Origin: Sapria himalayana
Lineage: Eukaryota; Streptophyta; Magnoliopsida; Malpighiales; Rafflesiaceae
DNA length: 64,000 bases
Reading direction: 5' to 3'
Assembly: GCA_029783825.1 (NCBI GenBank)
Contig: JAREIK010018581.1
Location: 422,001-486,000 of the forward strand
The notes beneath the pieces were generated by a model, which searched no databases, was not told the DNA's origin, and saw only the letters and a list, made by a program, of their open reading frames with translations. A program made the translations under genes and the position numbers. This document shows positions 40,701 to 51,300 of this stretch, piece after piece (position 1 is the stretch's first letter; every line of letters starts with the position of its first letter).

Positions 40701-41117
40701 GGGACCATGGATGCAAACAAATTGGTGGAGTATGTCTATCATCACACAAAAAAACAAGCAAAAATTATCCCACAACTTGAACCAGAGCAAGAGCAGCCGG
40801 AGATTAAAAAGGAAGAAGAGAAATCTTTGGTAGATGATGATGCAGACCCAAAAGAAAAGCAGGAAATTAAAGAAATCATTGAGCAAAAAGAAGAGGGAAA
40901 ACACCTAGAAGAAGAGAACAAAGAAAAAGAGAGGGAAAATAAAGTGGATATTGTTGATAGCAAAGGGAATGATAATAATAATAATAGCGAGAGCAATAAG
41001 GATGAGGAGAGCATAAGAAAATTCATATACTATTACCATCCAATGTATGTTATTGAACAAATTCCTCCACCTCAAATCTTTAGTGATGAGAACCCGAATG
41101 CTTGTGTAATTTTGTAA
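19743..41117 (+). CDS. Heavy-metal-associated isoprenylated plant protein (HIPP) with two HMA domains
   Basis: Exons: 19743-19763, 20026-20227, 20416-20588, 20708-20798 and 40651-41117, all with gt/ag borders and intron phases 0, 1, 0 and 1. They give 317 residues (326 if the micro-exon at 19895-19921 is used). The start ATG opens 'MGEEDKQ', typical of HIPPs. A Lys/Glu-rich and then Pro-rich leader runs to residue 50. HMA domain 1 (about 50-115) has metal-binding HCVGC (Cys59, Cys62). HMA domain 2 (about 138-200) has HCQTC (Cys147, Cys150). A long acidic Lys/Glu/Asn tail follows, then C-terminal CVIL. HMA CxxC motifs bind soft metal ions, and CaaX boxes ending in Leu are usual geranylgeranylation signals, so a membrane-associated metal-binding protein is expected. 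Specific roles in HIPPs (cadmium tolerance, stress, pathogen response) vary, and none can be chosen here. The last intron of 19852 bp is filled with transposons, so expression deserves checking. Confidence 0.9.
19895..19921 (+). other. Candidate 27-nt in-frame micro-exon of the HIPP gene
   Basis: A poly-T tract and 'ggtag' precede it and 'gttaaa' follows it. It would encode EKVKEECKQ and keep the frame (27 nt, phase 0 on both sides). Its first 17 bases match the first 17 bases of the next exon (from 20026) at 15 positions, which suggests a small duplication. It could be a regular, alternative or abandoned exon. Confidence 0.5.
20917..22934 (+). mobile_element. Short, internally deleted copia element with LTRs and near-perfect TSD
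   Basis: The 5' LTR is 20917-21132 (TGTTGG...TTCAACA) and the 3' LTR about 22685-22934 (TGTTTC...CCAACA). They share 'atattctagggtta' / 'atattatagggtta' and similar '...ataaagttttacttgagt' ends. The flanks are CTAAT (20912-20916) and CCAAT (22935-22939), a likely 5-bp target-site duplication with one change. The primer-binding-like 'gtggcatcaaagt' follows the 5' LTR. Protease appears at about 21488 ('SSWYLCSGTSNHMHG') and integrase at about 21950-22130 ('ANEPLELIHVDVCRQIKPYF', 'NYFLLFV'). Most of gag, RT and RNase H are gone. Confidence 0.8.
23048..24990 (-). mobile_element. Copia remnant, reverse strand, gag plus two LTR-like ends
   Basis: The primer-binding complement 'gagctctaataccaaatt' (about 24708-24726) is directly followed by an LTR start 'tgttgaag' at 24727. 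Similar sequence starts at 23048 ('tgttaatt'), with shared 'gattcttggatcag' / 'gatgcttggatcag' and 'atgtatgtgagagaa' / 'gtgtatgtgagaaag', so these are probably the two LTRs (about 250 bp each). Gag-like words such as 'QQKELQED' and 'SYPMFSRIMRQL' read on the reverse strand at about 24400-24500. The rest of pol is deleted or unrecognisable. Confidence 0.65.
24991..26399. other. Gene-free part of the intron
   Basis: No domain, LTR pair or RNA gene is recognised. Short open frames (for example 25939-26139 reverse) match nothing I know. Base composition is the same as in the flanking TE relics. Confidence 0.3.
26400..28010 (+). mobile_element. Copia gag and reverse-transcriptase fragments, forward strand
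   Basis: At 26423-26760 the forward strand reads a copia gag C-terminal half: 'SLLTCDCCTMKG', then 'FLMGLNGSYARIQAKILIVE' and 'INKVELASASLVVQ'. These correspond to the family's 'FLMGLNDSYxxIRxQIL' and 'INKVFSLVxQEE' blocks. At about 27880-27960 a piece 'SLHGLKKSLVGNLFFNSI' matches the RT motif 'SLYGLKQASRxW'. Everything between has decayed. Both pieces may come from one insertion. Confidence 0.65.
28011..29129. other. Gene-free stretch with a GC-richer 'catgacac' island
   Basis: From about 28020 to 28380 base composition is clearly richer in G+C than its surroundings, and 'catgacac', 'gcatgac' and 'tcatgcct' recur (for example 28070, 28240, 28262). It is not coding in any convincing frame. 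It may be a fragment of a different repeat family or a short-word satellite. Beyond 28400 nothing is recognised except an inverted repeat. Confidence 0.4.
28979..29074. repeat. 16-bp perfect inverted repeat, 64-bp spacer
   Basis: gacattgtaaagtagt (28979-28994) is the exact reverse complement of actactttacaatgtc (29059-29074). Confidence 0.9.
29130..30400. repeat. Long direct repeat, copy 1 (LTR-like)
   Basis: This block aligns collinearly with 35450-36690. Shared words include 'cttaagtttaaaagatgaa' / 'cttaagcttaagagatgaa', 'tgactattgataagttggtgtg' / 'tgactattagtaggtttgtg', 'aaatttgggtatattaatt' / 'aaatttgggtatgttaatc', 'aaggtggtgataa' / 'aaggtggtgatag' and 'gttattatacaacaccctaa' / 'gttattatacaacatactaa'. 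Size and spacing (6.3 kb between starts) would fit the two LTRs of one old element, or a duplicated repeat family. Confidence 0.75.
30700..34000 (-). mobile_element. Copia gag-integrase relic, reverse strand
   Basis: The clearest mark is a zinc knuckle at about 33490-33550 on the reverse strand, reading approximately CYNxQKFGHYALECRAP across a frameshift, next to gag-like sequence at 33560-33900. Integrase-like words ('ELIHLDI', 'KYEVIL'-like) lie at about 31000-31500. Reverse transcriptase is not visible. Lying between the two long direct repeats, it could be the internal part of the element they bound, but the orientation and gaps do not prove this. Confidence 0.55.
33955..34110. repeat. 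About 130-bp direct repeat, copy 1
   Basis: It shares 'aaacaaaaataaaagaaaca' and 'aaaagtaataatta' in the same order with 40255-40390. This is possibly an LTR edge of the copia relic that spans the interval. Confidence 0.6.
34130..34345 (-). mobile_element. Copia reverse-transcriptase core fragment
   Basis: The reverse strand reads 'MALYMDDLVF' and soon after 'MMEKYEMSNLGLLHHFLG'. These are the catalytic YxDD strand and the following '.F.MTDLG.L.YFLG' block of copia reverse transcriptase. Just one small segment survives. It could be the missing RT half of the relic whose N-terminal RT ends near 36810, split by the intervening repeat. Confidence 0.75.
35095..35334. repeat. 57-bp tandem minisatellite, four units
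   Basis: The reverse strand has an open frame made of four 19-residue units that share an L-x-M-T...xVH...xxL pattern: GLTMTLKLDSIIHHTTIIL, EMTMKLRMTSHVHKIDVVL, GMTIVVGMFSLVHNMPATL and EIVIVLALIFLIYHMVVAL. The unit is 57 bp, so the frame stays open. I know of no protein family with this repeat, and the frame is probably open by chance of the unit length. Confidence 0.75.
35450..36690. repeat. Long direct repeat, copy 2 (LTR-like)
   Basis: This is the partner of 29130-30400, in the same orientation. It lies between two halves of a copia reverse transcriptase (34.2 and 36.85 kb), so it may mark an insertion into that element. Confidence 0.75.
36780..40150 (-). mobile_element. Copia protease-integrase-RT(N-term) relic, reverse strand
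   Basis: On the reverse strand protease-like sequence lies at about 38690-38740 (a damaged 'MWFVDxxCTNHLTG'-like stretch). Integrase C-terminal blocks are at about 37480-37790 ('LKTLTPIEV', 'HHLKVF', 'CYSQIPKHKIKKLDVVIKKY', 'ILVGYN'). The start of reverse transcriptase is at about 36810-36880, corresponding to 'AYMNGEFKNEIYVQQP'. Gag probably lies at 39000-39900 and a weak primer-binding-like 'gattccgataaca' at about 39955. Stops and frameshifts are numerous. Confidence 0.7.
38983..39059. repeat. Short duplication, 51-bp period
   Basis: 'tttgatctagtagttcttcc' followed by tctt occurs at about 38985 and again at 39036, within a copia relic. Confidence 0.85.
40151..40650. other. Intron end: direct-repeat copy 2 and (TAA)n microsatellite
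   Basis: 40255-40390 is the partner of the 130-bp direct repeat at 33955-34110. A TAA-type microsatellite of about eight units lies at 40422-40446. The branch-point and acceptor region of the long HIPP intron follows, ending ttattattag at 40650. Confidence 0.6.
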
Positions 41118-43339
41118 TTGAACATATAATGTAAAGTTGATGGCTTGTGATTTTATTTATAGATCATGCTACACGATTCTACATATTATTCACAACCACT
41201 ATGCCAGTCATCATGATAAATATTAGTCAATTTTATAAAATGATTCCTAACTAGCTTTGTTTGCTTAGATGATACTTTTCTAATTACTATTTGTGTCCAA
41301 GCAACCTCGGTTAATCCTTTTAGGAGGAATAACCCACCCCACAAGAACTACCCACGAGAAAGACAAATACTAAATGTCGTGACTTTGTTTCTTTGTTCAT
41401 GTTATTACCAATAGAACTACCCTTTGTGGTGCATCATTGTTAAAATGCAAAAGAATAAACTATATTTTCTCAATCAATACACAATGACACAAGAGTATGG
41501 GAAAATAAATAAAAATGATTGGGGCATTCTTATTACCATATACATGGCTTTACCCAAACTAATAAATACATGTGCATAGGAAAAGCATGTATTGTTTTTA
41601 TCTAATAATATAACTAACAATCTAATAGTATAACTTGGAAGAAAAAAGACAAATTATGATTTTTTAAAACCTTCATAAAGATATCAATTATTTGTTGTCT
41701 AGTCCTAAAAAATGACTTACAAGCCCTCAACCTTCATTGAGATATGTAGTACTAAAATCAATCACATAGCACCTCTTGTTTCATGAAGAAAAATGTCTAC
41801 CCCAATGTGATTTACCTGCTCTTTAAAATCTAACTTAAAAAGTTATAGAACAAAGAGTATAAATATTATCTACATTATTTAAACATGTGTATGAGAGATA
41901 TAAAGAAACAATGGCTGATTATCGAATTATAATATCAACATTGGTGCATTTTAACTACTTGTAAGTTGTTTTCCAAGTTCGACATAAAAAGAGAGTTTCA
42001 TTCAACTTTTTTTTTGTGAAAATATTGACAACCTAGTGTATTGTGTTAACAAATGTTTTAGTAGTTGAATCATTTTGGATCCTATTATGGATGATATGCA
42101 AACAAATCTTGATGTATGTCATAAACTCAAGATAGATCTAGTTGGAAAGAATATGTTTGTGATTGAAAATCAAAGAATAGTGTCATTGGTTGTGATATCA
42201 TAATCTCTTTCTCATTAATGTGCATGATCTAAAAAGCTAATAAGTAATTATGACTATGATTTTATAATCTACCTTTATATTGGATCTAAAAAAAAATTAT
42301 TCAGGAATATCAACCAAATTATATATACCTTATCCAAATCAATGATTGATAAAAATTTCTTAAAAAATACTTATCATTTACTTTGACATAATGGTAATCA
42401 ATTTCATTGGAGAAGCGTTAAATTGAATCATTAGGATATTTCAAATTGGTCCATCATCATTAAGCTAGCAATTCAAGATAAATTAATGAAAAAAAAAAGA
42501 ATTTTTATCTTACATAAGCACCAACTTGAGATAAATCATTAATGATAAATAAGTATTTGTGAACCATGAAATGTACAATCTTGAAAAAGAAAGAAATAAA
42601 TAAATAATGTCATGAACATACTTCAGTTCAAGCAAGGTCTATTATTCATAAAATTAAGGTGGATGAGCTAATATTCTTTTATTCAAAATTGGACACTAGT
42701 TATACAACCTTTATAATCATCATGCTGATCAATGGTATGAAAACATAGTGTGTAATGATAGAAAATTATATTAAGCTTAATTAGAAGAATCTAAACTCTA
42801 ATAGTGAATAATATAAAAATTGAACTCCATTAAATTTTATAAAACTATTATACTATAGTAGTAAATTTTTTTCAAATATCAATCTAGCTTTTAGAATATA
42901 TTTAAAAAGTATATGGAAATTTAGAAGTCTCGTAGAAACAACTAGTTCAATTTCAACAATAAAAAATTGACTTGATCACTTGATCCAAACAAAAACCACT
43001 AAAAATTTACCAAGATATTCTCCAAAGAGTTGCCTGTAATAATCTAAAAATAACTATAAGAAAGGAAAAACTAAAAACCCCAAATAATTTTACGGGTAGT
43101 TTTGACTTTCAAAACAAAAAAAAAAAGTATAAGCAGCCTCAAATAACAACAAAATATTTTGATTATTTTGAGAAAGAAAAATGATTGATGTTGTCCCAGT
43201 CAAATTGATGACTTCGAAACATGTTTTTTTTTTTGAATAAAAAGTAGAAAACTAAATTTTGATATAGATGCATAGTATGTGAAGTCCTACCAAAATATAT
43301 ATAATATACTTTGTTATAAAAATACAACTCATAATAATA
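41118..43339. other. HIPP 3' flank and gene-free DNA
   Basis: The first 200-300 bp are presumably the 3' untranslated region of the HIPP gene; no clear AATAAA is seen right after the stop. At about 41640-41800 the reverse strand faintly resembles the end of a copia RNase H, but I would not insist on it. The remainder holds nothing recognisable. Confidence 0.35.
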
Positions 43340-46236
43340 ATCTAAAAAAAAATTCAACCACAATACTTTAAAATAAATTAGACAATAAAAAAAATACAAG
43401 CTAAAGATAATTAGGATTAGGATAAATTACAAATGAGGAGAAACCCTCCTATCACAAAAAAAAAATTAGGGTCCTTAGGGATTTCCAAAGTGGGCAAGGT
43501 GAGGTTCACCTACCCACTTAAATATTCCTTTTGATTTTACATATACTCACTTGAAGTTCACCTTCTTCACTTGCCAACTCTATGTTTATTTATGTTAATG
43601 CTGAGTCATAGGAGGTTCTATATCATACAAACTTTTCAATGTCGATTAACTTAGTCATAATATCTGCTAGGTTATCATTAGTGTGCATCTTTTGCATATC
43701 CATACTTTCTTTTTCTATATTATCTCATACAAAGTAATATTATACTCTAATATATTTTGGATTCAAGTGAAATATTAGATTCTTTACTAAGTGTAGAGTA
43801 CTTTGACTATTACAAAATAATATAAATTTTTCTTCTTGTGTCCAAACCCTTCTAACAGGATAGCAATCATATTGTCTCTATACTAGTTTGTGTAACTGTA
43901 ATATATTCTTCCTTTATCATAGAGGTAGATATGATAAGACTATAGCTTTAAAACCTAACTTATATCTTCTACAACAAGAGCAAAAACATAGCCAATGATA
44001 GACATGTTATTATCAATATCTCCTACATAGCATGAATCAACATAACCTCTAACAAAAAAGGTCTAAACCTCAATAACATTATGAGACATTTGAGGTTCCT
44101 CTAATGTATTTGAGAACTCTCTTCATAGAATTCCAAATCTTCCTACTAGGATTTCTTATAAATTGATTAGCTACCATGACTCCTAATGTAATGTTTGGTC
44201 AGGTACAAATAATGGCGAATATCAAAATTCATACTGATGATGCATATAAGTACTCATGACATCTCTCTCCTTTCTTCTTTAATGCTAAGACATATACTTG
44301 AGGATAACTTAAAATTAATATGAAGTGGGTTAAAAATTAGCTTACTATCTTTCATGTTGATTTATCACAAGATCTTGTTAAAATAGTTCTCTTGAGACAG
44401 TCACTTCTTCAAGTTATTTCTATATCTATAAATCTACTTCTCTAGAATCTTATTTTCTAGTCACAGACTCCATATAAAATTTCCTAGTCAACTATGTCTT
44501 TAATATATGTACAATAATAGAATGATGAAATTATTTTCATCTTAAAACCTCTTGTAGTACATACAATAAGCTAAAATGAGTCTATTATACTCAAGATTAA
44601 TGATGAAGGAATCAAACCTCTTATACTAGTACTTCGGTGCCTATTTGAGATGACATATAGATTTGTTCAACCTATAAACCAACCTATATAAAAATATTTA
44701 TCATCTCATTCTCAATATGTGTCTTTCAACCAAAACTATTATTTTCCAAAAGAAAATAGATTTTCTTCAAAGTCCGTTCATATGTCATATCTTATGAGCT
44801 GGTGATGAACTATATCATCAAATATCTTTGTTTTGATAATACTAATACCAATAATCTTCAAAGCATAATAATCACTCATGTATATAGAAAACTCTTGAAA
44901 TTGGTTCATATTTTTGGAATCATTCTTTCTGAGATATCATGTGCCATGATGCTTCTAAGTCTAGTAACTAGAAATCAATAAATTACTTTGTGTTTTTAAT
45001 TAGTATTATTACCTTGGTAATATAGAATTGTGCTAGTATCATTGATACTATATTCCCTTGTATATTTTATGACTTAGAGTTTTCACTATTTTTCTTATAC
45101 CAACAATCTATTTTGAAGTGTCATTTCTTCTTATAATTATAATACTTAAATTTTTCTTACTTCCTGAGTTTGATCTATTATGATTTAACTCTCATTGAGG
45201 ACATGATCTATCATAATTATTAATCTCATTGTGAAATTGTTTGTATGTACTTTTTTTGCATCGACTCTATTTTTCTAAGATATAAGTTGCAATATAATTA
45301 AAATTAGACAATCTACAAGGATACTATTCATCAAATTGATGATGAATTGATTATATTAATTGAATATACTTTGAAGTAGAATCTCAACATATTCAACTTA
45401 TTTTATGACTCATCATTCAAAGAGTATTCATGGTATTGATATAGTCAGTTACCATTGTGGATTCTATCATTCAAAGAGTATAAAGTCTTTTCTTTAATAA
45501 AATCTTTTTATAAAGTAACTTTGTGTCGTATAGTCTTGAGAGTATCTCAAATTTTTTTTATCATATTATTTCTATCATACTAAACAACACTCCATCAGCT
45601 AGTACCAAATATAGATTAACTATTATATTACTATCTATCGTTTTCAACTTTTCTTCTGTAATCATTGTGAACTTTTTTCAATTGTATCTAAGTAATTATC
45701 TTTCCTCAAAATTATCTTAATTTTTATTTTCCATAATTAAAATTTCTCACTATAATTTTTTATAATTCAAAATTTGATGTTATCTATTTCACTTTTATGG
45801 TGAAAATTAAATGAGAATAGTAATAACTATCTATATTAAATATAACAAAAAAATTTTAAGTTAAATTGAGGGGTCATAATGCCCACTAAAAAACCATATA
45901 CCTTAAATGATCATATCTCTCTTTTGATAGTATTTTCATAGATATGTTTAATCACAAAAGTTATTATTCAAAACACCACATATGATACCACTATTATAAA
46001 AATAGAACCTATGGTAATAATTTTAATATAGAAAATTTAACCATAATATTTAAAATAAAATAGGGTTATTAAATAAAATTAAAATTAAAGATAATTGGGA
46101 TTGAAATAGATTACAAATGAGGAGAAATCATTCTTTTATAGAAGAAACAATTATACATTCCAAAGAGATTTCTAATGTGGTAAACATGAACTTTACCTAC
46201 ACATTTAAATTTTTCTTTTGACATTACATATATGCT
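43340..46236 (-). mobile_element. Second, internally deleted copy of the 9.4-19.1 kb copia family
   Basis: LTR-like ends at about 43340-43555 and 46005-46236 share 'aaattacaaatgaggagaaa', 'gggattt/gagattt' and 'cctac.ca..taaat'. A primer-binding complement (gataccactat) is at about 45978-45995. Reverse-strand coding relics are RNase H (about 43640-43830; words like 'LHLVKNLIFHLNPKYI' and 'TNDNLADIMTKL'), RT (about 44400-44680) and protease (about 44770-44960). Gag with zinc-knuckle remains lies at about 45050-45720. Many stretches match the copy at 10.3-13.7 kb word for word. Integrase is missing: the sequence jumps from the RT start to protease near 44690. It is dead. Confidence 0.78.
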
Positions 46237-46435
46237 TGGTTGGGTAAAATACAATCAATATAACTAATGAAAGACAATGTCTCACTACCTTGCCATCATA
46301 ACAGAATATTATAAGTTATAAAAGAAATAATAAATGACTTCAAAAAATAATTTAATTAATCCAAATAAGTCCATATGAAGATGTGATTGTGACTCTTTTT
46401 ATATAATTTTTTTTAAACACAAAAAATGGAAAATT

Positions 46436-48345
46436 ATGTTTTGCGGCCACAAAATGAAAATATGTATGCCTTATTTCTATTTTTTAGAAATTTTAATAAA
46501 ACATATCTCAAAATCAAAAGTATTTATGTTTTGGCACACTTTTATGTTTAATTATGAAAATACCCTTGACATATTAAAAAATTATGTATTTTCAAAATCA
46601 CTTTTGTCAAGAATATTTTTGAATTTGAACAATGTTTCTGCAAAATTAATGTGTGTGTACAACCCATTTATTGGTTCTAGTTTTGTACCTTGTGATAATG
46701 CATGTACATAAAGGCATTCTAACCCACAAATCAATTATGAATTATTAACTTTGTTTGGTTTGTTATCAACATGTGCTCAATATTATGATTCTATATTCGA
46801 GTTATCTCAATATGATAGTGCTATTCAAGTACATACTTTTTGTGATGTTATTTATGTGATGTCAATTATTTGAAGATTAGAATATAAATTTAAGAATAAT
46901 TCTTCAAAGAAGATGTTTGTGGTATGTAATATTGATAAATGTCCTTGGAAAATTATTTGTTGTATGATAAAAAATTCTAATGTTATTCAAGTACATACTT
47001 TCCATAATATGCAAAATTATTCTTTAGAGGATATTTATATATATGTGCCTATTGTTCGACCTAATAGGTATGTTTTTTTAATTGACAATATTATCAATTC
47101 AACTCTTAAATACCCACTAGAACAAATATGTAAGGATTTTATTAGAAAATATCATTTAAAATTATCTTATCAATAAGCATGACATGTCAAAGAGAAATTT
47201 AAAAAAAAACATGTGTATACTTCCTTGTAGTTACTTAAAACTATTATCATAGATCTGCTAGCACATTATTGAGACAAATTTGGGAAGTATTTTGAAGTTT
47301 ATTTATTCATAAGATAGATATTTTGAGCAACTTTTATTGCATATTCTATATCTATTCAAGGTTTCTTTTGTGGGCTGTTGTCTACCTATTATTGTTATAG
47401 ATTCGTCGTATATGAGTGGCCCTTATGGTGGGCCTCTTTTCTACCACAACATGTGATACTAATGAATCAATATTTTCTTTAGCATTTGAGATGATGAGTT
47501 TGGAGAATTATGATGGTTGGATTTGGTTTTTAAAAAATTAAAAGAAAGTTATTGCTGATAGACACCCAACTCTGTTGCATGCTATTCCAAAATTATTTGT
47601 TATGATAAATCATACTTATTATTATTGTCACTTAAAAAAGAATTTTAGTAGTATTTTAGGTAAGCACAATACTAAAGGGAGGAGGGGAAATAAAATAGTT
47701 TAAGTTGGCTTGATACTATTGTACATGCTAGGTTGGATCGTGATTATAATGTAAATTTGGCAGAACTAAGAAAATTCAATGAAGCTCTTGCATTTTGGAC
47801 CAAATAAAAAAAAAACTTAAATATTGGGTGATGTCTTAGTTTCCAAAGAAAAAATGGAACAAAATGACAAGAAATCTTGCAAAGTTTTTAATACTTAGGT
47901 TTGTGTTGAACATCATCATTGGATGTAGAGTTTTCTAATGGAGCATATGACAAAGTTAGGTGTGATATCGGTTAAATATAAGGCAGATTCACTCAATAGG
48001 AAGGAAATCTTGAGTCCTAAAATTGAAGAACATATAATGTTTAACATTGCTAAATGTCACCTATTTATAGTTTCTCAATTTATGAATGACATATTTTGAA
48101 TTTGCATTGGGCAGGTTAATGTCAAATGTTGATATTATTAACAAAATGTGCACAAGTATAGGTTCGAAAATGGTAGGGTATTCCATGTGTGTATGCATGT
48201 AAAATATTATTATCAATTGGTCAATATGTGATTAGATTTGTTAATGATTAGTATATATTTACAAAGTGAGAAATAATAAATGTAAGCTCATTCTTTGGTA
48301 TAAAGATGCATGACATTCCATTAATTTGTAAAGATGGCTTGGTAC
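46436..48345 (+). mobile_element. Mutator-like (MULE) transposase pseudogene
   Basis: The forward strand reads a decayed MuDR-type transposase. The N-terminal MuDR zinc-binding-like part is at about 46905-47175 ('FVVCNIDKCPWKIICCMI', 'PLEQICKDFIRKYHLKLSYQ'). The MULE catalytic domain is at about 47440-47700 ('LAFEMMSLENYDGWIWFLKN', 'ADRHPTLLHAIPKLF', 'YYYCHLKKNFSSILGKHNTK'). A C-terminal region follows at about 47900-48100 ('EEHIMFNIAKCHLFIVSQFM'), with a trace of the SWIM finger region beyond. Frameshifts and stops are many. No terminal inverted repeats were found. Its 3' end runs straight into the telomere-like array. Confidence 0.85.
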
Positions 48346-51300
48346 GTCAAACCCCTAATCCCTAAACACCTAACTAATTAAACCCTTTAAATTTCTAAAC
48401 CCCTAAACCACTAGACCCCTAAATCCCAAAACCCTTAGACCCCAAATCCCCTAAACTAATAAACCCTTAAACCCCTAAATTCCTAAACTCTTAAACCCCT
48501 AAATCCATAAACTCATAAACTCATAAAACCTTCTAAACACTTAAACCCTTAAACCCTTAGACCCCTAAACCTCTAAACTACTAAACAACTAAACTCCTAA
48601 AATGCTAAACCTCTAATTCTTAACCCACAAACCATGAATCTTTTTTTAAATCATCATTATAATTTTAATTATATATTTTAATTATGTGTAAGTTTATTTT
48701 TATAAAAATACTAACTATAAAATATATTATGAATGAGACAAATATAATTTGAAATATTTAATTTATCATCAAAAGACTATATAATTTTATATAAAAACAA
48801 AAATTTTTTAAGTCAAAAATATTATTTAGTAATATGTTTTACTTTAATTTTAAATCATTTTAGATATCACAAGTAAATTTTAATAAATATTTATCTCATT
48901 TAAAATAGTTTATTAATAAATTTTTTGGTAATTATTATAAAATAAATTAAGAAGCTAGTATATTTCTAATTAACATGATACATTATTCTTAAAATTATAA
49001 TAACTAAAAAATTTAGTTTAAATATTGAATTTAGATTTGAAAAAAAGTTTGCAAATTAAAATATTTTCTAAAAACTATAATATTAAAAATTAGACAAAAT
49101 TTATATTTTTAAATTTTTTTCTTAGTTCATTTTTTAAGTAAACGCATAAATCATTAAACACCTAAACCCTTAAACCTCTGAACCTCTAAACCATTAAATC
49201 CATAAACTCATAAACCCTTAAAATCCTAAACTCCTAAAACCTAAACAATAAACTATAAATTTGTTTTTTTTTTCATCATTATAATTTAAATTATACATTA
49301 TAATTATTTATATGTTTATTTTTATTGAAATATTAAATATATAATATACTATTAGTGAGACAAATATAATTTGAAAAATTATCTTTATCATCAGGAGACT
49401 ATATAATATTATTAAAAGAAACAAATATTTAAAAATGAAGAATTATTATGTAGTAAAATATTTTACTTAGATTTTGAATTATTGTAAGTATTATAAATAT
49501 ATTTTATTTAATATTTATCTAATTTATAATAATATATTAATTTATTAATAAATTAATATACTAGCTTATATTAAATTAACATTATACAATATTCTTAAGA
49601 TTATTATAACTAAATTATTAAGTATAAAGATTGAATTTAGATTAGATAAAAAAATTTTAAAAATTATTATATTTCTAATGCTATAACCTTAAAAAATAAT
49701 ACCAACTTCACAAAATGAATTTTTTTTAATTCATTTTTTAAACTAAACACATAAACCTCTAAACACTTAAACTCATAAGCCCCCAAATGTAAAATCTCCT
49801 AAACCCCTAAATCACTAAACTACAAAACTTCTAAACCCCTAAACCTCTAAACTGGTAAAACTTAAAATCCCTAAACCCCAAAATTCACTAAATCCCTAAA
49901 CCTCTAAATAGCTAAACCCCAAAAACCACTAAACTGCTAAACCTCTAAACTACTAAACCTCTAAACTACTAAACCTCTAAACTCATAAACCCATTAAACT
50001 GCTAAACCTCTAAACCCCTAAACTCCTAAACTATTAAACCAATAAAACCCTAAATACCTAAATTGAAACCCCCAAAGCTCATAAATCCCTAAACCTCTAA
50101 ACCCCTATGCCTCTAAGCCTCTAAACTATTAAACTTTGAACACTTAATTCCATAAAACCCCAAATGGATAATCCCCTAAACCCTTAAACCCCTAAACTCC
50201 AAAATTTATAAACCTTTAAACACATAATTCTTTAAATCCCTTAACCCCTAAACTGCTAAACTTCTAAATCCCTAAACCAATAAACCCCTAAACTGCTAAA
50301 CTTCTAAATCCCTAAACTAATAAACCCCTAAACTCTTAAGCCTATGAACACGTAAACCACTAAATTACTTAACTGCTAAACTCATAAACTCTAAACCATG
50401 AAACATAAATCTTATTTTTTTTATGTCATTATTATAACTTTAATTGTATATTTTAATTATTTATAAGTTTATTTTTACCAAAATATTAATTATAAAATAT
50501 ATTATGAATGAGATAAAAATAATCAAAAAAATTTATAATCAAGAGACTGTATAATCTTATAAAAAGAAACAAAAATTTAATAGTTAAAAATTATTATTAA
50601 AATAATATCTTTTACTTAGATTTTCAATAATTAAGTAATGTAAATATGTTTTAATATATATTTATGTCATTTATAATATTGTATTACTTTATTTTTTGGT
50701 TATTATTATAATATCAATTATGAAACTATCGTATATTGGATTAACATTATATAATATTTTTAATATATTTATAACTAAAATATTAAGTATAAATATTAAA
50801 TTCAAATTAAAAATAAAAATAAAAATTCTTGTGTTTCTAAGGTCTATATCCTTAAAAAATAATACAAAATTTACAGATCGAAAATGTTGTGCTAGTTCAT
50901 TTTATTTTAACTAAACCCATAAGCTCCAAAACTCCCAAATGTCTAATTCTCAAAACCCCTTAACCCCTAAACTCCCAAATGTCTAATTCCCAAAACCCCT
51001 TAACCCCTAAACTCCTAAACCTTTAAACCCCTAAATAACTAAACCACTAAACCCCTAAATTTCTAAACCAGTAGACTGCTAAACTCCCAAACTCCTAAAC
51101 TCCTAAATTCCTAAAACCCTATACCTCTATGCCACTAAACCTCTAAACTTCTAAACTTCTAAACCGCTATACCCCTTTATCCAAATACTACTAAACTCCT
51201 AAACCACTAAAGCCCTAAACCCCTAAACACTTAAATTCCTATACCCCAAAACCCCTAAATCCTTAAACCCCTAAACCCCTAAATTTCTAAACTCCTAAAC

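Noticed and set aside
40647..41026. Leu/Ser-rich reverse open frames that look like membrane proteins
   Set aside because: They are antisense to the charged tail of HIPP exon 5.
46436..46711. An independent 91-codon forward gene
   Set aside because: It lies directly before readable MULE transposase sequence and is most likely its decayed N-terminal part.
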